A stretch of DNA of 64,000 nucleotides from positions 1 through 64,000 of the forward strand of contig DASVAS010000021.1 in the NCBI GenBank assembly GCA_036376245.1, in the 5' to 3' direction. Positions within the stretch are counted from its first letter, which is position 1, and each line of letters begins with the position of its first letter. This document shows, in pieces, positions 1 through 10,385 of the stretch. The notes beneath the pieces were generated by a model, which did not search any database, was not told where the DNA came from, and saw only the letters and a program-made list of their open reading frames with translations. A program made the position numbers and the translations under genes. The stretch comes from DATARR01 sp036376245. GTDB lineage: Bacteria; Acidobacteriota; Thermoanaerobaculia; Multivoradales; UBA5704.

Positions 1-142
1 GTCTCCTCGAAGGGAAGGCCGCCCCACCAGCAATACGCCCTGAACCCGGATATGACGATCACCCGGTCAAACCCAATTCCAATTCAGGTTCTCAGGATTC
101 AGAGGATTTTGCCGCCTGCGCCCGCCTGCCCTTCGAGGAGAC
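1..142. repeat. Short element bounded by 14-bp perfect inverted repeats
   Basis: GTCTCCTCGAAGGG at 1-14 is the exact reverse complement of CCCTTCGAGGAGAC at 129-142. The right arm and its flank (122-150) recur in inverted orientation at 25867-25895 with about 27 of 29 matches, so this is a dispersed repeat. No transposase lies inside. The element may begin left of the window. Bases 143-310 hold only the leader of the subtilase gene; I see no gene in 1-310. Confidence 0.6.
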
Positions 143-310
143 GCCACGCCGTCCCCGTGGCCTCCGAGACGGTGTCGTAAATCGTCTGTGGCGTCTCTAC
201 GGCGTCTGCCGTGACGGTGAAGATTCCTCTGAGGGAAACCCACCCACCCCTCCGTTCAGTAGGGCATGCCCCCGCCGCCTGATACCGGCGGGCTTGAGAG
301 GAGACCCTAT

Positions 311-1759
<1,449 letters not shown>

Positions 1760-1791
1760 ACCCCTGGGGCCGCTGGCGTCCCGCCGGCCCT

Positions 1792-2505
1792 CTAACTTTG
1801 CTGTTCCTGGAGCGTCGTTTGCTGTTCATCGAGCGCCGGCGGAGGAGCCGGCGCTCCGGCTGTCTTCTGAGCCGGCGCCGCCGCTCCCGACTTCTGCTCC
1901 TGCACCAGCCGCATCTGCGAGACGACCTCCTGCCCCGCGTAGAACAGGGGCGAGAGCGCGTTCTGGTCCGCCAGCGACTGCCGGCTCGTCTCGGTGGTGA
2001 AGACCCCCTGGGGCGTCAACACGTAGAAGCGGACCCGGTCCTGGCCGGGGAGGGGGAAGTTGGTGGTCTGGATCATCCTGGAGAGGACCTGCTCGCTGAG
2101 CGCGACGGCCTCCTTCGCGGCGTTGCGGACGCTCTCGTGTCCGATCCCGCCCTTCATGCCGCCGCCGTCCTTGTAATAGACCCCGGCGTCGCCGTCCGCG
2201 AAGCAGGCCAGCGTCACGACCGAATTGGGGATGCCCATCTCCATGACGAGGCCGTGGGGCTGGTTCTCCTTGAGCTCCACGTCCAGGCTGCCGGGCATCC
2301 GCTGCAGGGCCCGCTGCCGCAGGTCCATGTAGATCTGCTCGGGCGTCTTCTGCTCCTTGGGCTCCTTGGGCCGGGTCACCGCCGCGCGCGGCTCGCCCGG
2401 ACCGCCCTTCGTGACCTCCTGTCCCTTCTTCTTCTTCCGCATGTACCACAGGACGGCGATCAGGATGATCGTCAGGATCGGTTGGATGGGATGGATGTGC
2501 TTCAT
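1792..2505 (-). CDS. Hypothetical membrane-anchored protein
   Basis: A 237-residue protein I cannot assign to a family. One N-terminal transmembrane helix (ILTIILIAVLWYM, about 9-21) is followed by a KKKK positive patch, so the rest should lie in the cytoplasm. The remainder is a soluble domain (about 65-205) and an Ala/Pro/Gln-rich tail. The start at 2505 has an AGGAAG site upstream; a longer frame to 2589 lacks one. Monocistronic and convergent with the subtilase gene 32 bases away. No catalytic motif is visible. Confidence 0.75.
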   Translation of the reverse strand: MKHIHPIQPILTIILIAVLWYMRKKKKGQEVTKGGPGEPRAAVTRPKEPKEQKTPEQIYMDLRQRALQRMPGSLDVELKENQPHGLVMEMGIPNSVVTLACFADGDAGVYYKDGGGMKGGIGHESVRNAAKEAVALSEQVLSRMIQTTNFPLPGQDRVRFYVLTPQGVFTTETSRQSLADQNALSPLFYAGQEVVSQMRLVQEQKSGAAAPAQKTAGAPAPPPALDEQQTTLQEQQS

Positions 2506-2706
2506 GTCGTTCTTCTTCCTGGACTTCCGCCCTGCGCACCCGTTTCGGAATGCGCGTGGATTCGCCTGTCGTGATTTCGCTCTCTGCACCGATCCTACAG
2601 GAGAAGAGGGGGAGGGCGGTAGAGGGATCGGCGCCGTCGGCGTCTCAGACGCGAAGCGGCGCTCTTCGCGGAGACCTCACCGCCTCAGCCGTCCTATACT
2701 CACCTG

Positions 2707-3987
2707 ATGCGTTTCCCGCTCCGGTTCACGCTCCTCCCGCTCGCCTTGCTCGCCGCCTGCGCCCGGCCGCCCCAGCCGGCCACGGCTCCCACGGCCGCCG
2801 TTCCCGCGGCTCCGCAGGCCCAGGCCCAGGCCGAGGAACACCCGCTCGAAACGGACGAGTACTCGCTCTATGAGCTGCTCGGACCCGAGACGAATCAGTT
2901 CCATATCCTCTACGAGGTCACGGCCATCGATCCCGGCGCGACCGTGTTCTTCAATCCCATCCGCAAGGGGAGCGAGGCGAGCGACGAGTCGGTGCGCGAC
3001 CGGGCCACGGGGCAGACCCTCCGGTTCGAGGAGGTGAGCGGCGAGGAGGCGCGCGCCAGCGGTCTGCCCCGGGCCGACCTGGACACCCGGTACATCCGCA
3101 TCCACCTGCCGCGTCCGGTGCCCCGGGACGGCGGAGTCCGGCTGCTGATCGAAAAGACCTACAAGGACCCGAAGAGCTATATGAAGGAAGGCGCGGACCG
3201 CGTCGTCTTCTTCCGCACGCTCGGCATCCGCCGCAACGCGGTCGTGATGCCCGCGGGGTACGAGGTGGTCTCCTGCAACGTGCCGGCCCAGGTGCTCGCC
3301 GAGCCGGACGGCCGCTTCAAGGTGAGCCTGATGCACACGGGACCGGAAGCGCTGCCGGTACGGATCGAGGCGCGGCGGACCACGATGTCCGCGCCCGCCC
3401 CGAGGCCCGCCTCGTCGCCGGACGCCGAGCGCCTCTCCGAGCGGGCGCACCAGGACCGCACGATCGTCTACTTCCTGCGCGATCCGGAGACGCACTCCTT
3501 CGACCTCTATCACGACTACACCGAGTCGCGGCCCGGCATCGACCGCTATCTCAACGTCGTGCGCACGGGGAGCACCGCCTCGTCGCCGTCGGCCCGCAAC
3601 CTCGACACCGGCGAGACGCTCCAGGTGGAGACCGTGAAGGGAGATGATCTGATCGCCGCCGGTCTGCGCGAGGGCGAGCAGGTCGAGCCCGGCTCGGACG
3701 TGGTGGTCGCCCGCTTCCCGGCGCCGCCGGCAGGGGGCTCGGTCCGCATCCGCATCTCCGAGACCTACACCGATCCCAAGAGCTACCGCGTCGAGGATGG
3801 CGAGCTGATTTTCGATCGCAGCCTCGGCCGTCCCCGCAACGCCGTGGTCCTGCCGGCCGGCTGGGCTTTGACCGCGACCTCCATGCCCGCCATGGTCTCC
3901 GAGACGCCGGACGGCCGCGTGCGCCTCGACTTCGTCAATCCCCGCTCCGACAACCTCGGCGTCCTGATCAAAGCCCGCAAGAGGTGA
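2707..3987 (+). CDS. Lipoprotein with two tandem copies of an uncharacterised domain
   Basis: A 426-residue predicted lipoprotein. The signal peptide ends in LLAAC, a lipobox with Cys at about residue 18. Two homologous halves follow (about 55-222 and 235-425). Both carry the same landmarks: a LYELLGPETNQFHI or LRDPETHSFDLY start, 'KTYKDPKSY' or 'ETYTDPKSY', and 'RNAVVMPAG' or 'RNAVVLPAG'. This points to internal duplication of a beta-rich domain. Function is unknown; location should be the inner face of the outer membrane or the periplasm. The downstream gene starts 4 bases after the stop, so the two are probably co-transcribed. Confidence 0.85.
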   Translation: MRFPLRFTLLPLALLAACARPPQPATAPTAAVPAAPQAQAQAEEHPLETDEYSLYELLGPETNQFHILYEVTAIDPGATVFFNPIRKGSEASDESVRDRATGQTLRFEEVSGEEARASGLPRADLDTRYIRIHLPRPVPRDGGVRLLIEKTYKDPKSYMKEGADRVVFFRTLGIRRNAVVMPAGYEVVSCNVPAQVLAEPDGRFKVSLMHTGPEALPVRIEARRTTMSAPAPRPASSPDAERLSERAHQDRTIVYFLRDPETHSFDLYHDYTESRPGIDRYLNVVRTGSTASSPSARNLDTGETLQVETVKGDDLIAAGLREGEQVEPGSDVVVARFPAPPAGGSVRIRISETYTDPKSYRVEDGELIFDRSLGRPRNAVVLPAGWALTATSMPAMVSETPDGRVRLDFVNPRSDNLGVLIKARKR

Positions 3988-3991
3988 TCTT

Positions 3992-4948
3992 ATGAACGCG
4001 AGAATCTCCGTGCTGCTGGCTCGCCAGGCGCCGGTGGGAGTGATCCTGCGGCGCGGCCCGTCGAAGCAGGTGCTGATGATCCGGTGGGATCTCGAACGCG
4101 ATACGTTCGAGGCGGGGCAATGGCTGAAGGGCCGTGTCTACGAGGAGCAGTGTGATCTCTCGCCCCGGGGAGACCTGTTGATCTATTGCGCGGCGAAACA
4201 CACGGGCGAGGATGACGGCACATGGACCGCCATCAGCCGGCCGCCGTACTTCACCGCCCTCGCGCTCTGGCCCCTCGACGGCACCTGGCAGGGCGGGGGA
4301 GGGATCTTCCTGTCCGGAACCCAGGTGGTGTTGTCTCACATCGAACCGGAACCCGAGCTCGCCGCCGGTTCCTCCTTGCCCCCATGGCTCATGGTCTCTC
4401 CGGACATAGCGCTCAACATAGCATCCACCGCATCCATCTTCACGGAGCACCGAAGGTACTGGGACGGATGGCACCTGGTGGAGAAGAAAGCGGCCATCGA
4501 GGGCTCGGCAGTAGATATAAAGGATCTCTGGGTGAAGCGATGGCCCAGGTATTCGCCGAGTGTGCTGTTGCGCGTCCGGAACCAGATAGATGGCAGAGGC
4601 GTGCATCCCCAGATCTATGAGCTGCAAGGCGATTCGGGCGTCATTTCTCTGGGCGCCGCCGACTGGGCGGACTGGTGCCCGTCGGGAGATCTTCTCCTGG
4701 CCCGCGAGGGCAGGATCTATCGCATCGGAAATCGCATCGGAAATCATGGACATCCGGAATCGGACGGATTCGTGAGGGAGTTGATCGATCTGTCCCCCCT
4801 CCAGTTCGCAGAGAGGGAAGCGCCGCCGGAAGCCAGAGAGTGGGAAGGACCTTTGCCCGCCGGGTCGCCTCTGCCGCTCTCCACTCAACCCGCCGATGCG
4901 CCGGATCTGCAAACGGAGGCGCTTCGCTCGATGTTGGCACGCCTCTGA
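3992..4948 (+). CDS. Hypothetical protein coupled to the upstream lipoprotein gene
   Basis: A 318-residue protein with no signal peptide or membrane helix that I can see. The start ATG is 4 bases after the lipoprotein stop, within reach of translational coupling. It is Trp-rich and Pro-rich, with repeated beta-strand-like stretches (SPRGDLLIYCA, CPSGDLLLA) that may be blades of a WD40/propeller-like fold reading out statements such as 'PRGDLL' or 'PSGDLL'. That fold is my inference. Codon use matches the neighbours less closely than most genes here. Function unknown. Confidence 0.75.
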   Translation: MNARISVLLARQAPVGVILRRGPSKQVLMIRWDLERDTFEAGQWLKGRVYEEQCDLSPRGDLLIYCAAKHTGEDDGTWTAISRPPYFTALALWPLDGTWQGGGGIFLSGTQVVLSHIEPEPELAAGSSLPPWLMVSPDIALNIASTASIFTEHRRYWDGWHLVEKKAAIEGSAVDIKDLWVKRWPRYSPSVLLRVRNQIDGRGVHPQIYELQGDSGVISLGAADWADWCPSGDLLLAREGRIYRIGNRIGNHGHPESDGFVRELIDLSPLQFAEREAPPEAREWEGPLPAGSPLPLSTQPADAPDLQTEALRSMLARL

Positions 4949-4963
4949 CCGGCGCGGTTTTCG

Positions 4964-7675
4964 TCACGCGCGGGCGAGGCGCCGGCTTTCGTTCAGGATT
5001 TCGGAGTAGAGCGGATCTTGATGGGAGAGGCCGGAGAAGATGGCCAGGGCCTCGTCCAGGGTGCGGCGGGCCGCCTCCCGGTCTCCGGGTGCGCCGCGGG
5101 CGATCCGTGCCCGGGCCAGCAGGAGGTCCGAGCCCGCGACCTCGCGGTGCCGGATGGTGCCGAAGAGTTTCTCTTCCAGCCGGCGCACGCGTTCGAGCGT
5201 GGCGATCGCCTCGTCGTGGGCGCCGGCCTTGGAGAGCGTCTCGCCCAGTTGTTTGAGCGGCAGGCGCAGCTCGTAGCTCTCGGGGCCGGTGAGCCCTTCG
5301 ATGTGCGTCACCGCCGTGGCGAGCTCCCGGCGGGCCAATCCGATCCGGCCCAGTTTCTGGTGCGCCCAGCCGAGGTTGGCGAGGGCTCGCCAGTGCTGGG
5401 CGTCGTCGAGCCCCAGAGTCCTTTCGTAGATGGCGGCGGCGCGGGCGAACAGCCCGGCGGCCTCCTGGTAGCTCTGCCGGTTCATGGCCGAGAGGCCGAG
5501 GTACCGCAGGCAGTGGGCGCCCTCGTAACGGTCGGTCCCGTAGAAGCCCAGGGCTTCGCGCAGCGGCCCGTCGGCGGCCGGCCGCTGTTGGCCGAGCAGG
5601 AGCAGCCCATAGGAGAAGAGGGTCTGGGCCAGGTCGGGATGGCGCGGTCCGTAGACGGCGCGCTGCGTGGCGATGGCCCGCTCCAGGAGCCCGCGGGCTT
5701 CGTCCGGGCGTGACAGACGGTCGAGCAGACCGGCGAGATCGGCCTGCGCCATGGCGACCTTGGGATGGCCGGGCCCCAGCGCGTGCATGAGCCGGCCGAG
5801 TGCCTGCCGATAAGCTTTTTCAGCGTCCTCGTAGCGCTGGGCCTGCTCGAGGAAGACGCCGAGCTCCTGCAGGATCTCGGCCGTCCGGGCGTCGTCGTCC
5901 CCCCGCAAGCGGCGCGTGGTCGCCAGGGACTGGCGCAGCAGCGTGATGGCGCGCGGCTGGTCTTCGGGACGGTGCAGGGTCTGCGCCAGCGCGCGGCGGG
6001 CCTCGGCCGTTTCGAGACTGTCGGCGCCGCGGGCCGCGAGGGTCTCCGCCAACGCCCGCTCGAGGATCGGCCGGGCCGCTCCGATCTCACCGTGCAGCCG
6101 CGTGGCGTTGCCCAGCAGGACGCGGCTCGCGGCGATCCGCGCGTCGCCGCGCGGCAGGGCGGCCTCGCGCAGGGCGAGCGCGCGCCGGGCGTGTTCGAGC
6201 GCGGCATCGATCAGCCCGAGGTTGGCCTCGCTGCGGGCCACGGCGTCGAGCATCTCCGCCTGCATGACCGGCTCGCCGGCGAGCTCGGTTTCGATCCGGC
6301 GAGCGCCGCTGGCGAGCAGCTCGCGGGCCGTGACGTTCTCGCCCCGGGACCGGTCGGGATCGGACTGTTCGAACACGGAGAGCAGGAACGCCTTGACCTG
6401 TCCGGCCCGCCGGGCTTCGGCGTCGGCGCGCCGGGCGGCCAGGCGGGCGGCGTCCGCCTGCCACAGGGCCAGCCCCAGGCCGCTGACCAGCGCCGCCAGG
6501 CCGAGGGCAGCGGCGGTCACGGCCAGGCGGTTGCGCCCGACGAATTTCCGCAGCCGGTAACGGGCAGTGTCCGGCCGCGCCTGGACAGGGCGGCCGGAGA
6601 GGGCGCGGGCGAGATCGTCGGCGAACGCCGCCGCCGAGGCGTAGCGCCGCGCCGGGTCGCGGTGCAGGGCGGTGAGCACCACCAGGTCGAGGTCCCCGGC
6701 CACGCGGCGGGCCAGGCAGCGGCTCTCCTCGCCGGGGGCGCGCCGCAGGACCGCGCTGGGCCGCTCGACGGTCTGCCGCGACAGCTCGCCGGCCGTGCTC
6801 TGGAGGGAGCGGTGATCGCGCGTCCGGGGCAGCGTGCCCGTGATCAGCTCGAAGGTGAGCGTTCCCAGCGCGTAGACGTCGGTGGCGGTGGTGACCGGCT
6901 CGCCGAGGATCTGCTCCGGGGCGGCGTAGGCGGGCGTCATCACGCGGGCGTCCAACTGGGTGAGGGGCGCGGCTTCTTCTTCCTCGTGGCTCTCGTCGTT
7001 GGCCAGCAGCTTGGCGATGCCGAAATCCAGCAGCTTGACGGCGCCGTCCGCGGTGACCAGGATGTTGGCGGGCTTGAGGTCGCGGTGGACCACCAGGCGG
7101 CGGTGGGCGCTGTCCACCGCCGCGCAGACGTCCTGGACGAGCCGCAACGAGGCTTCCAGGGTCCGGCCCCGGCAGAACTCAGTAATCGGAATCCCCTCGA
7201 CCCGTTCCAATACGAAGAAAGGCCGTCCGTCCGCGGTGCTGCCGCCGTCGAGCAGGCGGGCGATGCCGGGATGGTCCAGGCGGGAGAGGATCCGGCGCTC
7301 GCGCAGGAACCTGCGCACGATGGCCCGCGAGTCCATCCCCCGCTTGATGAGCTTGAGCGCCGCCTGTTGCTTGAAGGTGCCCTCGTCGCGCTCCGCGAGA
7401 TAGACCTCGCCCATGCCGCCGCGTCCCAGCAGGCCGAGCAGGCGCCAGGAGCCGATGCGGGTGCCGGCGGGCAGGGGGGCGTCGTCGCCGAGCAGCTCCA
7501 CCGCCGGCCGATCGATGAAGCCTCCGGATTCGCCGTCCGCCGCCAGGAGCTGCGCCAGACGGGCGGCGAGCGCCGGATCCTCGCCCGCCAGCGCGGCGAG
7601 ATTGCGGTCGCGGTCGGGCGGCGGCAGGTCGGCGAGGTCGTCGAAGAGCTCTTCCCAGCGCGGACTGGAGATCAT
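4964..7675 (-). CDS. Membrane Ser/Thr protein kinase with C-terminal TPR array
   Basis: A 903-residue PknB-type kinase. The kinase domain (about 76-360) has the glycine loop GRGGMGEVY (84-92), the Lys at 108 in AALKLIK, catalytic HRDLKPAN (Asp199), DFG (217-219) and an APE motif (252-254). A single transmembrane helix (about 383-405) separates it from about ten TPR-like repeats (about 450-890), which should lie outside the cytoplasm and bind partner proteins. The start at 7675 overlaps the stop of the sigma factor gene by 4 bases (ATGA), so the two are translationally coupled. ECF sigma plus TPR kinase pairs are typical of Acidobacteriota. A much longer upstream frame (to 7927) is an artefact running antisense-free through the sigma gene. 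Confidence 0.95.
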   Translation of the reverse strand: MISSPRWEELFDDLADLPPPDRDRNLAALAGEDPALAARLAQLLAADGESGGFIDRPAVELLGDDAPLPAGTRIGSWRLLGLLGRGGMGEVYLAERDEGTFKQQAALKLIKRGMDSRAIVRRFLRERRILSRLDHPGIARLLDGGSTADGRPFFVLERVEGIPITEFCRGRTLEASLRLVQDVCAAVDSAHRRLVVHRDLKPANILVTADGAVKLLDFGIAKLLANDESHEEEEAAPLTQLDARVMTPAYAAPEQILGEPVTTATDVYALGTLTFELITGTLPRTRDHRSLQSTAGELSRQTVERPSAVLRRAPGEESRCLARRVAGDLDLVVLTALHRDPARRYASAAAFADDLARALSGRPVQARPDTARYRLRKFVGRNRLAVTAAALGLAALVSGLGLALWQADAARLAARRADAEARRAGQVKAFLLSVFEQSDPDRSRGENVTARELLASGARRIETELAGEPVMQAEMLDAVARSEANLGLIDAALEHARRALALREAALPRGDARIAASRVLLGNATRLHGEIGAARPILERALAETLAARGADSLETAEARRALAQTLHRPEDQPRAITLLRQSLATTRRLRGDDDARTAEILQELGVFLEQAQRYEDAEKAYRQALGRLMHALGPGHPKVAMAQADLAGLLDRLSRPDEARGLLERAIATQRAVYGPRHPDLAQTLFSYGLLLLGQQRPAADGPLREALGFYGTDRYEGAHCLRYLGLSAMNRQSYQEAAGLFARAAAIYERTLGLDDAQHWRALANLGWAHQKLGRIGLARRELATAVTHIEGLTGPESYELRLPLKQLGETLSKAGAHDEAIATLERVRRLEEKLFGTIRHREVAGSDLLLARARIARGAPGDREAARRTLDEALAIFSGLSHQDPLYSEILNESRRLARA

Positions 7676-8250
7676 AGAGGGCTCGCGTTCCGCAGCTCCA
7701 CCTGGAGGAAGGCCCGCGCCTTGCGCCAGTCGCGTTTGAGGGTGCGCTCGCCGACTCCCAGCATGCCGGCGATCTCCTCCAGCGCCAGCCCGGCGAAGAA
7801 GCGCAGCTCGACGACCTGGGCCAGCCGCGGGCTCTCCTCCTGAAGGCGCGCGAGAGCGGCGTCGAGGGCCAGCAGCTCCGTCTCCGAGGCGCTGGCCGGC
7901 GCCGCCAGGTCCATCCCCTCCGGCCACGAGACCCGCAGGGCGGCGCCCCGCTTCTCGGCGTCCCGCCGCCGGGCCAGGTCGACGACGACGTTGCGCATGA
8001 TCCGCGCCATGAGGTTGAAGAAGTGAGCGCGGCTCGCCATTTCGACCCCTGGGGTCCCGGCGAGCCGCAGGTAGGCTTCGTGGACCAGTCCGGTGGTGTC
8101 GAGCGAGTCGCCCGGCCGGCGCGCGGCGGCGAGCCGGAACCTGGCGAGGCGCTGGAGGTCCACGTAGAGGTGCGCGAAGAGCTTGTCTTCGGCGCCCGCG
8201 TCACCCTGGGACGCGGCGCGAAGCAGAGCCGTCACATCGGAGATGGACAT
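7672..8250 (-). CDS. ECF-type RNA polymerase sigma factor
   Basis: A 192-residue sigma factor that should direct RNA polymerase to a specific regulon. Region 2 covers about 20-100 (HFFNLMARIMRNVVVDLARRR) and region 4 about 130-188 (LRFFAGLALEEIAGMLGVGERTLKRDW, a helix-turn-helix). The sequence resembles the TIGR02999 Sig-70_X6 type often found next to protein kinases. The ATG at 8250 has GGGGGA upstream; the frame extending to 8409 would add a basic, Pro-rich segment without a ribosome site and was rejected. It overlaps the kinase gene by 4 bases, so kinase-dependent control of the sigma factor is plausible but inferred. Confidence 0.95.
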   Translation of the reverse strand: MSISDVTALLRAASQGDAGAEDKLFAHLYVDLQRLARFRLAAARRPGDSLDTTGLVHEAYLRLAGTPGVEMASRAHFFNLMARIMRNVVVDLARRRDAEKRGAALRVSWPEGMDLAAPASASETELLALDAALARLQEESPRLAQVVELRFFAGLALEEIAGMLGVGERTLKRDWRKARAFLQVELRNASPL

Positions 8251-8367
8251 CGTCGCCTGAATCCCCCGTCTTAGGTGTATACGAAGGGCAAACCATTTCA
8301 CGCCATTTGTTCGCGGTCCTGCCGGCGGGGGAAGGCGACGGGAAGAGGGGGAAGGGGGAAGAAGAAA

Positions 8368-8405
8368 GGGGAGCCTGGAGCGCCGTGCGGCGCCGCGGGC
8401 TCCCC
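8368..8405 (-). terminator. Intrinsic terminator of first RiPP-like gene
   Basis: GGGGAGCC (8368-8375) pairs perfectly with GGCTCCCC (8398-8405). On the minus strand the hairpin is followed by a pyrimidine run (CTTTCTTC). It sits 29 bases past the stop of the precursor gene. Confidence 0.7.
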
Positions 8406-8433
8406 GCAACCGTTGGAAGATGGCCGGACGGTT

Positions 8434-8619
8434 TTACACCCCGTAGCAGTACCACTGACCGCACTTGGTCGGGCAGGTCTGGGAGATGCAGACCACCAGG
8501 ACGCTCGGTATCGGGCAGATGTTCTCCGAGGCTCCTCCCTGAGCGGCGGACATCTCGTCCGCGTTGAGGTGCCGCAGGGTCTCACGGTTCAGGGTCAGGC
8601 GTTTCATGTGCCTTTTCAT
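8434..8619 (-). CDS. RiPP-like precursor peptide, lanthipeptide-type leader, 5-Cys core
   Basis: A 61-residue peptide. The leader KRLTLNRETLRHLN followed by an acidic stretch and GG (residues 28-29) matches the style of class I lanthipeptide or TIGR04149-type precursors. The core after GG (32 residues) has five Cys, three Ser and two Thr. Two starts are possible: ATG at 8619, or ATG at 8607, which has AAAGG just upstream and begins exactly at the conserved MKRLTLN. No dehydratase, cyclase, protease or exporter gene is in the window, so modification would need enzymes elsewhere. Product is inferred. Confidence 0.75.
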   Translation of the reverse strand: MKRHMKRLTLNRETLRHLNADEMSAAQGGASENICPIPSVLVVCISQTCPTKCGQWYCYGV

Positions 8620-8780
8620 GATGTGGGCTCGCTTTCGATCCCGGGACGGATTTGTCCACGAGAGCTCCCGAAGAAGGGAGCTATAGAGAGATTCGGATTC
8701 AGGGCACGGGAGGGGACATCCCGCCGTTCAGTCACGCCGTTGCGGCAGGGGAGGGCGACGCGAAGACGGGGAAAGGAAAG

Positions 8781-8816
8781 GGGAGCCCGGAGCGCCGTGC
8801 GGCGCCGCGGGCTCCC
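8781..8816 (-). terminator. Intrinsic terminator of second RiPP-like gene
   Basis: GGGAGCCC (8781-8788) pairs with GGGCTCCC (8809-8816), followed on the minus strand by CTTTCCTTTCC. It is the duplicate of the hairpin at 8368-8405 and isolates the two precursor genes transcriptionally. Confidence 0.7.
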
Positions 8817-8846
8817 TGGAAACCGTCAGGAGGCGGCTGGACGCGC

Positions 8847-9059
8847 CTAGCCGCTCGCGCAGCAGTACGTGTCAGGGCACTGTGTCGGGCAGGAATCATT
8901 GGTCATGCAGTTCAAGAGACAGGTGTTGGTACACAGGGTGTTCTGGGTCACCGGGCAGCCTCGCCCCGAGGCTCCTCCCTGAGCGTTGGACACCTCCGCG
9001 GGGTTGAGGTGCCGGAGGGTCTCACGGTTCAGGGTCAGGCGCTTCATGTGCCTTTTCAT
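8847..9059 (-). CDS. RiPP-like precursor peptide, lanthipeptide-type leader, 8-Cys core
   Basis: A 70-residue paralogue of the peptide at 8434-8619. Leader residues 1-19 are nearly identical (MKRHMKRLTLNRETLRHLN), then NPAEVSNAQGG. The 41-residue core has eight Cys, including a terminal CC, and many Thr/Ser. As in the paralogue, an internal ATG at 9047 preceded by AAAGG may be the true start. The core is longer and richer in Cys than copy A, so the products would differ. Cys-rich cores could also mature by disulphides only. Maturation enzymes are not seen nearby. Confidence 0.75.
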   Translation of the reverse strand: MKRHMKRLTLNRETLRHLNPAEVSNAQGGASGRGCPVTQNTLCTNTCLLNCMTNDSCPTQCPDTYCCASG

Positions 9060-9170
9060 GACGGTTGGCTCGCTTTCCGATCCCGGGACGGATTTGTCCA
9101 CGAGAGCTCCCCGAAGAAGGGCGCTACAGAGAGATGCGGATTCCGGGCGCGGGAGGGGACATCCCGCCGC

Positions 9171-10238
9171 TCAGCTCTCTCCGTTCAACACCTTCACGAA
9201 CCGGCGCCGCAGCTTCTCCTCGATGGCGGCGGTGCGCGCCCGGAGGCGTTTTTCGTCGCCGGCGAGCTGTCGATGCGCTTCCTCGAGCTGCGTGATGGCG
9301 CGGGTGACCAGCTCTTGCAGCGCATCGTTGTCCAACGCGTTGGCGATGTAGCTCATCGCCTGCCATCCCGCCTCGTCGACGCCGAGCTCCGGCCGGAGCC
9401 GCGGGTAGGGCGGGATCGGCCGGAGATCATAGAAAGGATCGACCGAGGTGTAGACCGGAGAGCCCGGCTTGCCGTCGCCGTGGTCGAGCGGGTCGAGGAG
9501 GGCCAGGACGACGTCGCCGGGGGAGAAATTTCCCGGTTCGCCGGGGATGACGTAGTGATCGATCTGGAGCGTCCCGCCGCGGGGCTTTCCTTTGAGGACC
9601 GAGGTGATCCGGAGCTCGGTCCGGACATGGCGTACCACGTCTCCGGCGTCCGGCTCCTCGATGGTCACCGAGGGCCCTACGACCGCGGCGACCACTACGT
9701 GACTCTGCTGGAACACTGCGTCCAGCGGCAGGTCGACCGGATCCACCACGATGACGCCGAGGGTGGCGGTTTCAACGGCGAAGTCCTGGTCGTCCTCCAC
9801 CTGGCCATCGACGATCGTTCCGCCCGGCCCTGACGGATGCTCTGGGTCCGGAGTGGCCGGGGCCGCCGCGGCCGGGGCCGAGGCCGGCGCCTGGGCCCAT
9901 CCGGCGCCGGTCATCCCGACCATGGCCGTGACCACCGCGGCGATCATCGGCGAGGCGCGCCGCGCCGGAGCCGCGTCCGGCAAATGGAACGGAGGAGCTT
10001 CCGGTTCCCGGGTGACGATCCGTCCGGAGCGGTCGCGGGTGATCCGGGCGCAGAGGCGGCCCTGGGTGGCCTGGACCAGCGCCTCGATCTCGCGCGCCTC
10101 CAGCGCCGCGAGATCGTAGACGCGCTTCTGGCACCGCGAACAGAATCGGGTGCTTTCACCGCCGTTCATCGTCTGCCATGACTCCTGGCAGGGCGACGAG
10201 ATCACCAGCCGGTTCAACCTCTCGCTTCTCGTGGCCAT
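9171..10238 (-). CDS. CxxC zinc-ribbon-like membrane protein, shorter tandem paralogue
   Basis: A 355-residue protein. The N-terminus has Cys pattern PCQESW...FCSRCQKRVYDL...GRLC (about 16-65), a four-Cys domain seen in Acidobacteriota proteins and probably metal-binding. A transmembrane helix (MIAAVVTAMVGMTGAGWA, about 97-114) follows, then a periplasmic domain (about 165-290) and a charged C-terminal helix. The start at 10238 has GGAGGGTCCT before the ATG. It is a tandem duplicate of 10386-11663 but lacks the carboxypeptidase-regulatory-like domain. Function unknown; signalling or envelope role is a guess. Confidence 0.85.
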   Translation of the reverse strand: MATRSERLNRLVISSPCQESWQTMNGGESTRFCSRCQKRVYDLAALEAREIEALVQATQGRLCARITRDRSGRIVTREPEAPPFHLPDAAPARRASPMIAAVVTAMVGMTGAGWAQAPASAPAAAAPATPDPEHPSGPGGTIVDGQVEDDQDFAVETATLGVIVVDPVDLPLDAVFQQSHVVVAAVVGPSVTIEEPDAGDVVRHVRTELRITSVLKGKPRGGTLQIDHYVIPGEPGNFSPGDVVLALLDPLDHGDGKPGSPVYTSVDPFYDLRPIPPYPRLRPELGVDEAGWQAMSYIANALDNDALQELVTRAITQLEEAHRQLAGDEKRLRARTAAIEEKLRRRFVKVLNGES

Positions 10239-10385
10239 AGGACCCTCCGTTCCGAAGCTGGCGAGGGATAAGAGCAAGTTCCATTCCCGGCCGAATTGGC
10301 CTTAAAAATCCTTCCAACGTGGGAAAGTGAGCGCCCTGAAGGACGGTCGGCTCCAGAAAAGTGGACGGATGCATCGAGTTTCGAT

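Larger units (their letters stand above)
8360..9130. repeat. Two-copy segmental duplication carrying the RiPP-like genes
   Basis: Copy A (about 8360-8690) and copy B (about 8775-9130) match in the terminator hairpin, in the leader-coding part (AGGGTCAGGCG.TTCATGTGCC) and in the upstream region (GGGACGGATTTGTCCACGAG). The core-peptide parts differ in sequence and length, so divergence is concentrated in the core. Confidence 0.75.

Noticed and set aside
7676..7927. Longer N-terminus for the Ser/Thr kinase
   Set aside because: It would overlap most of the sigma factor region 4 coding sequence; ATG at 7675 with the ATGA overlap is the standard coupling.
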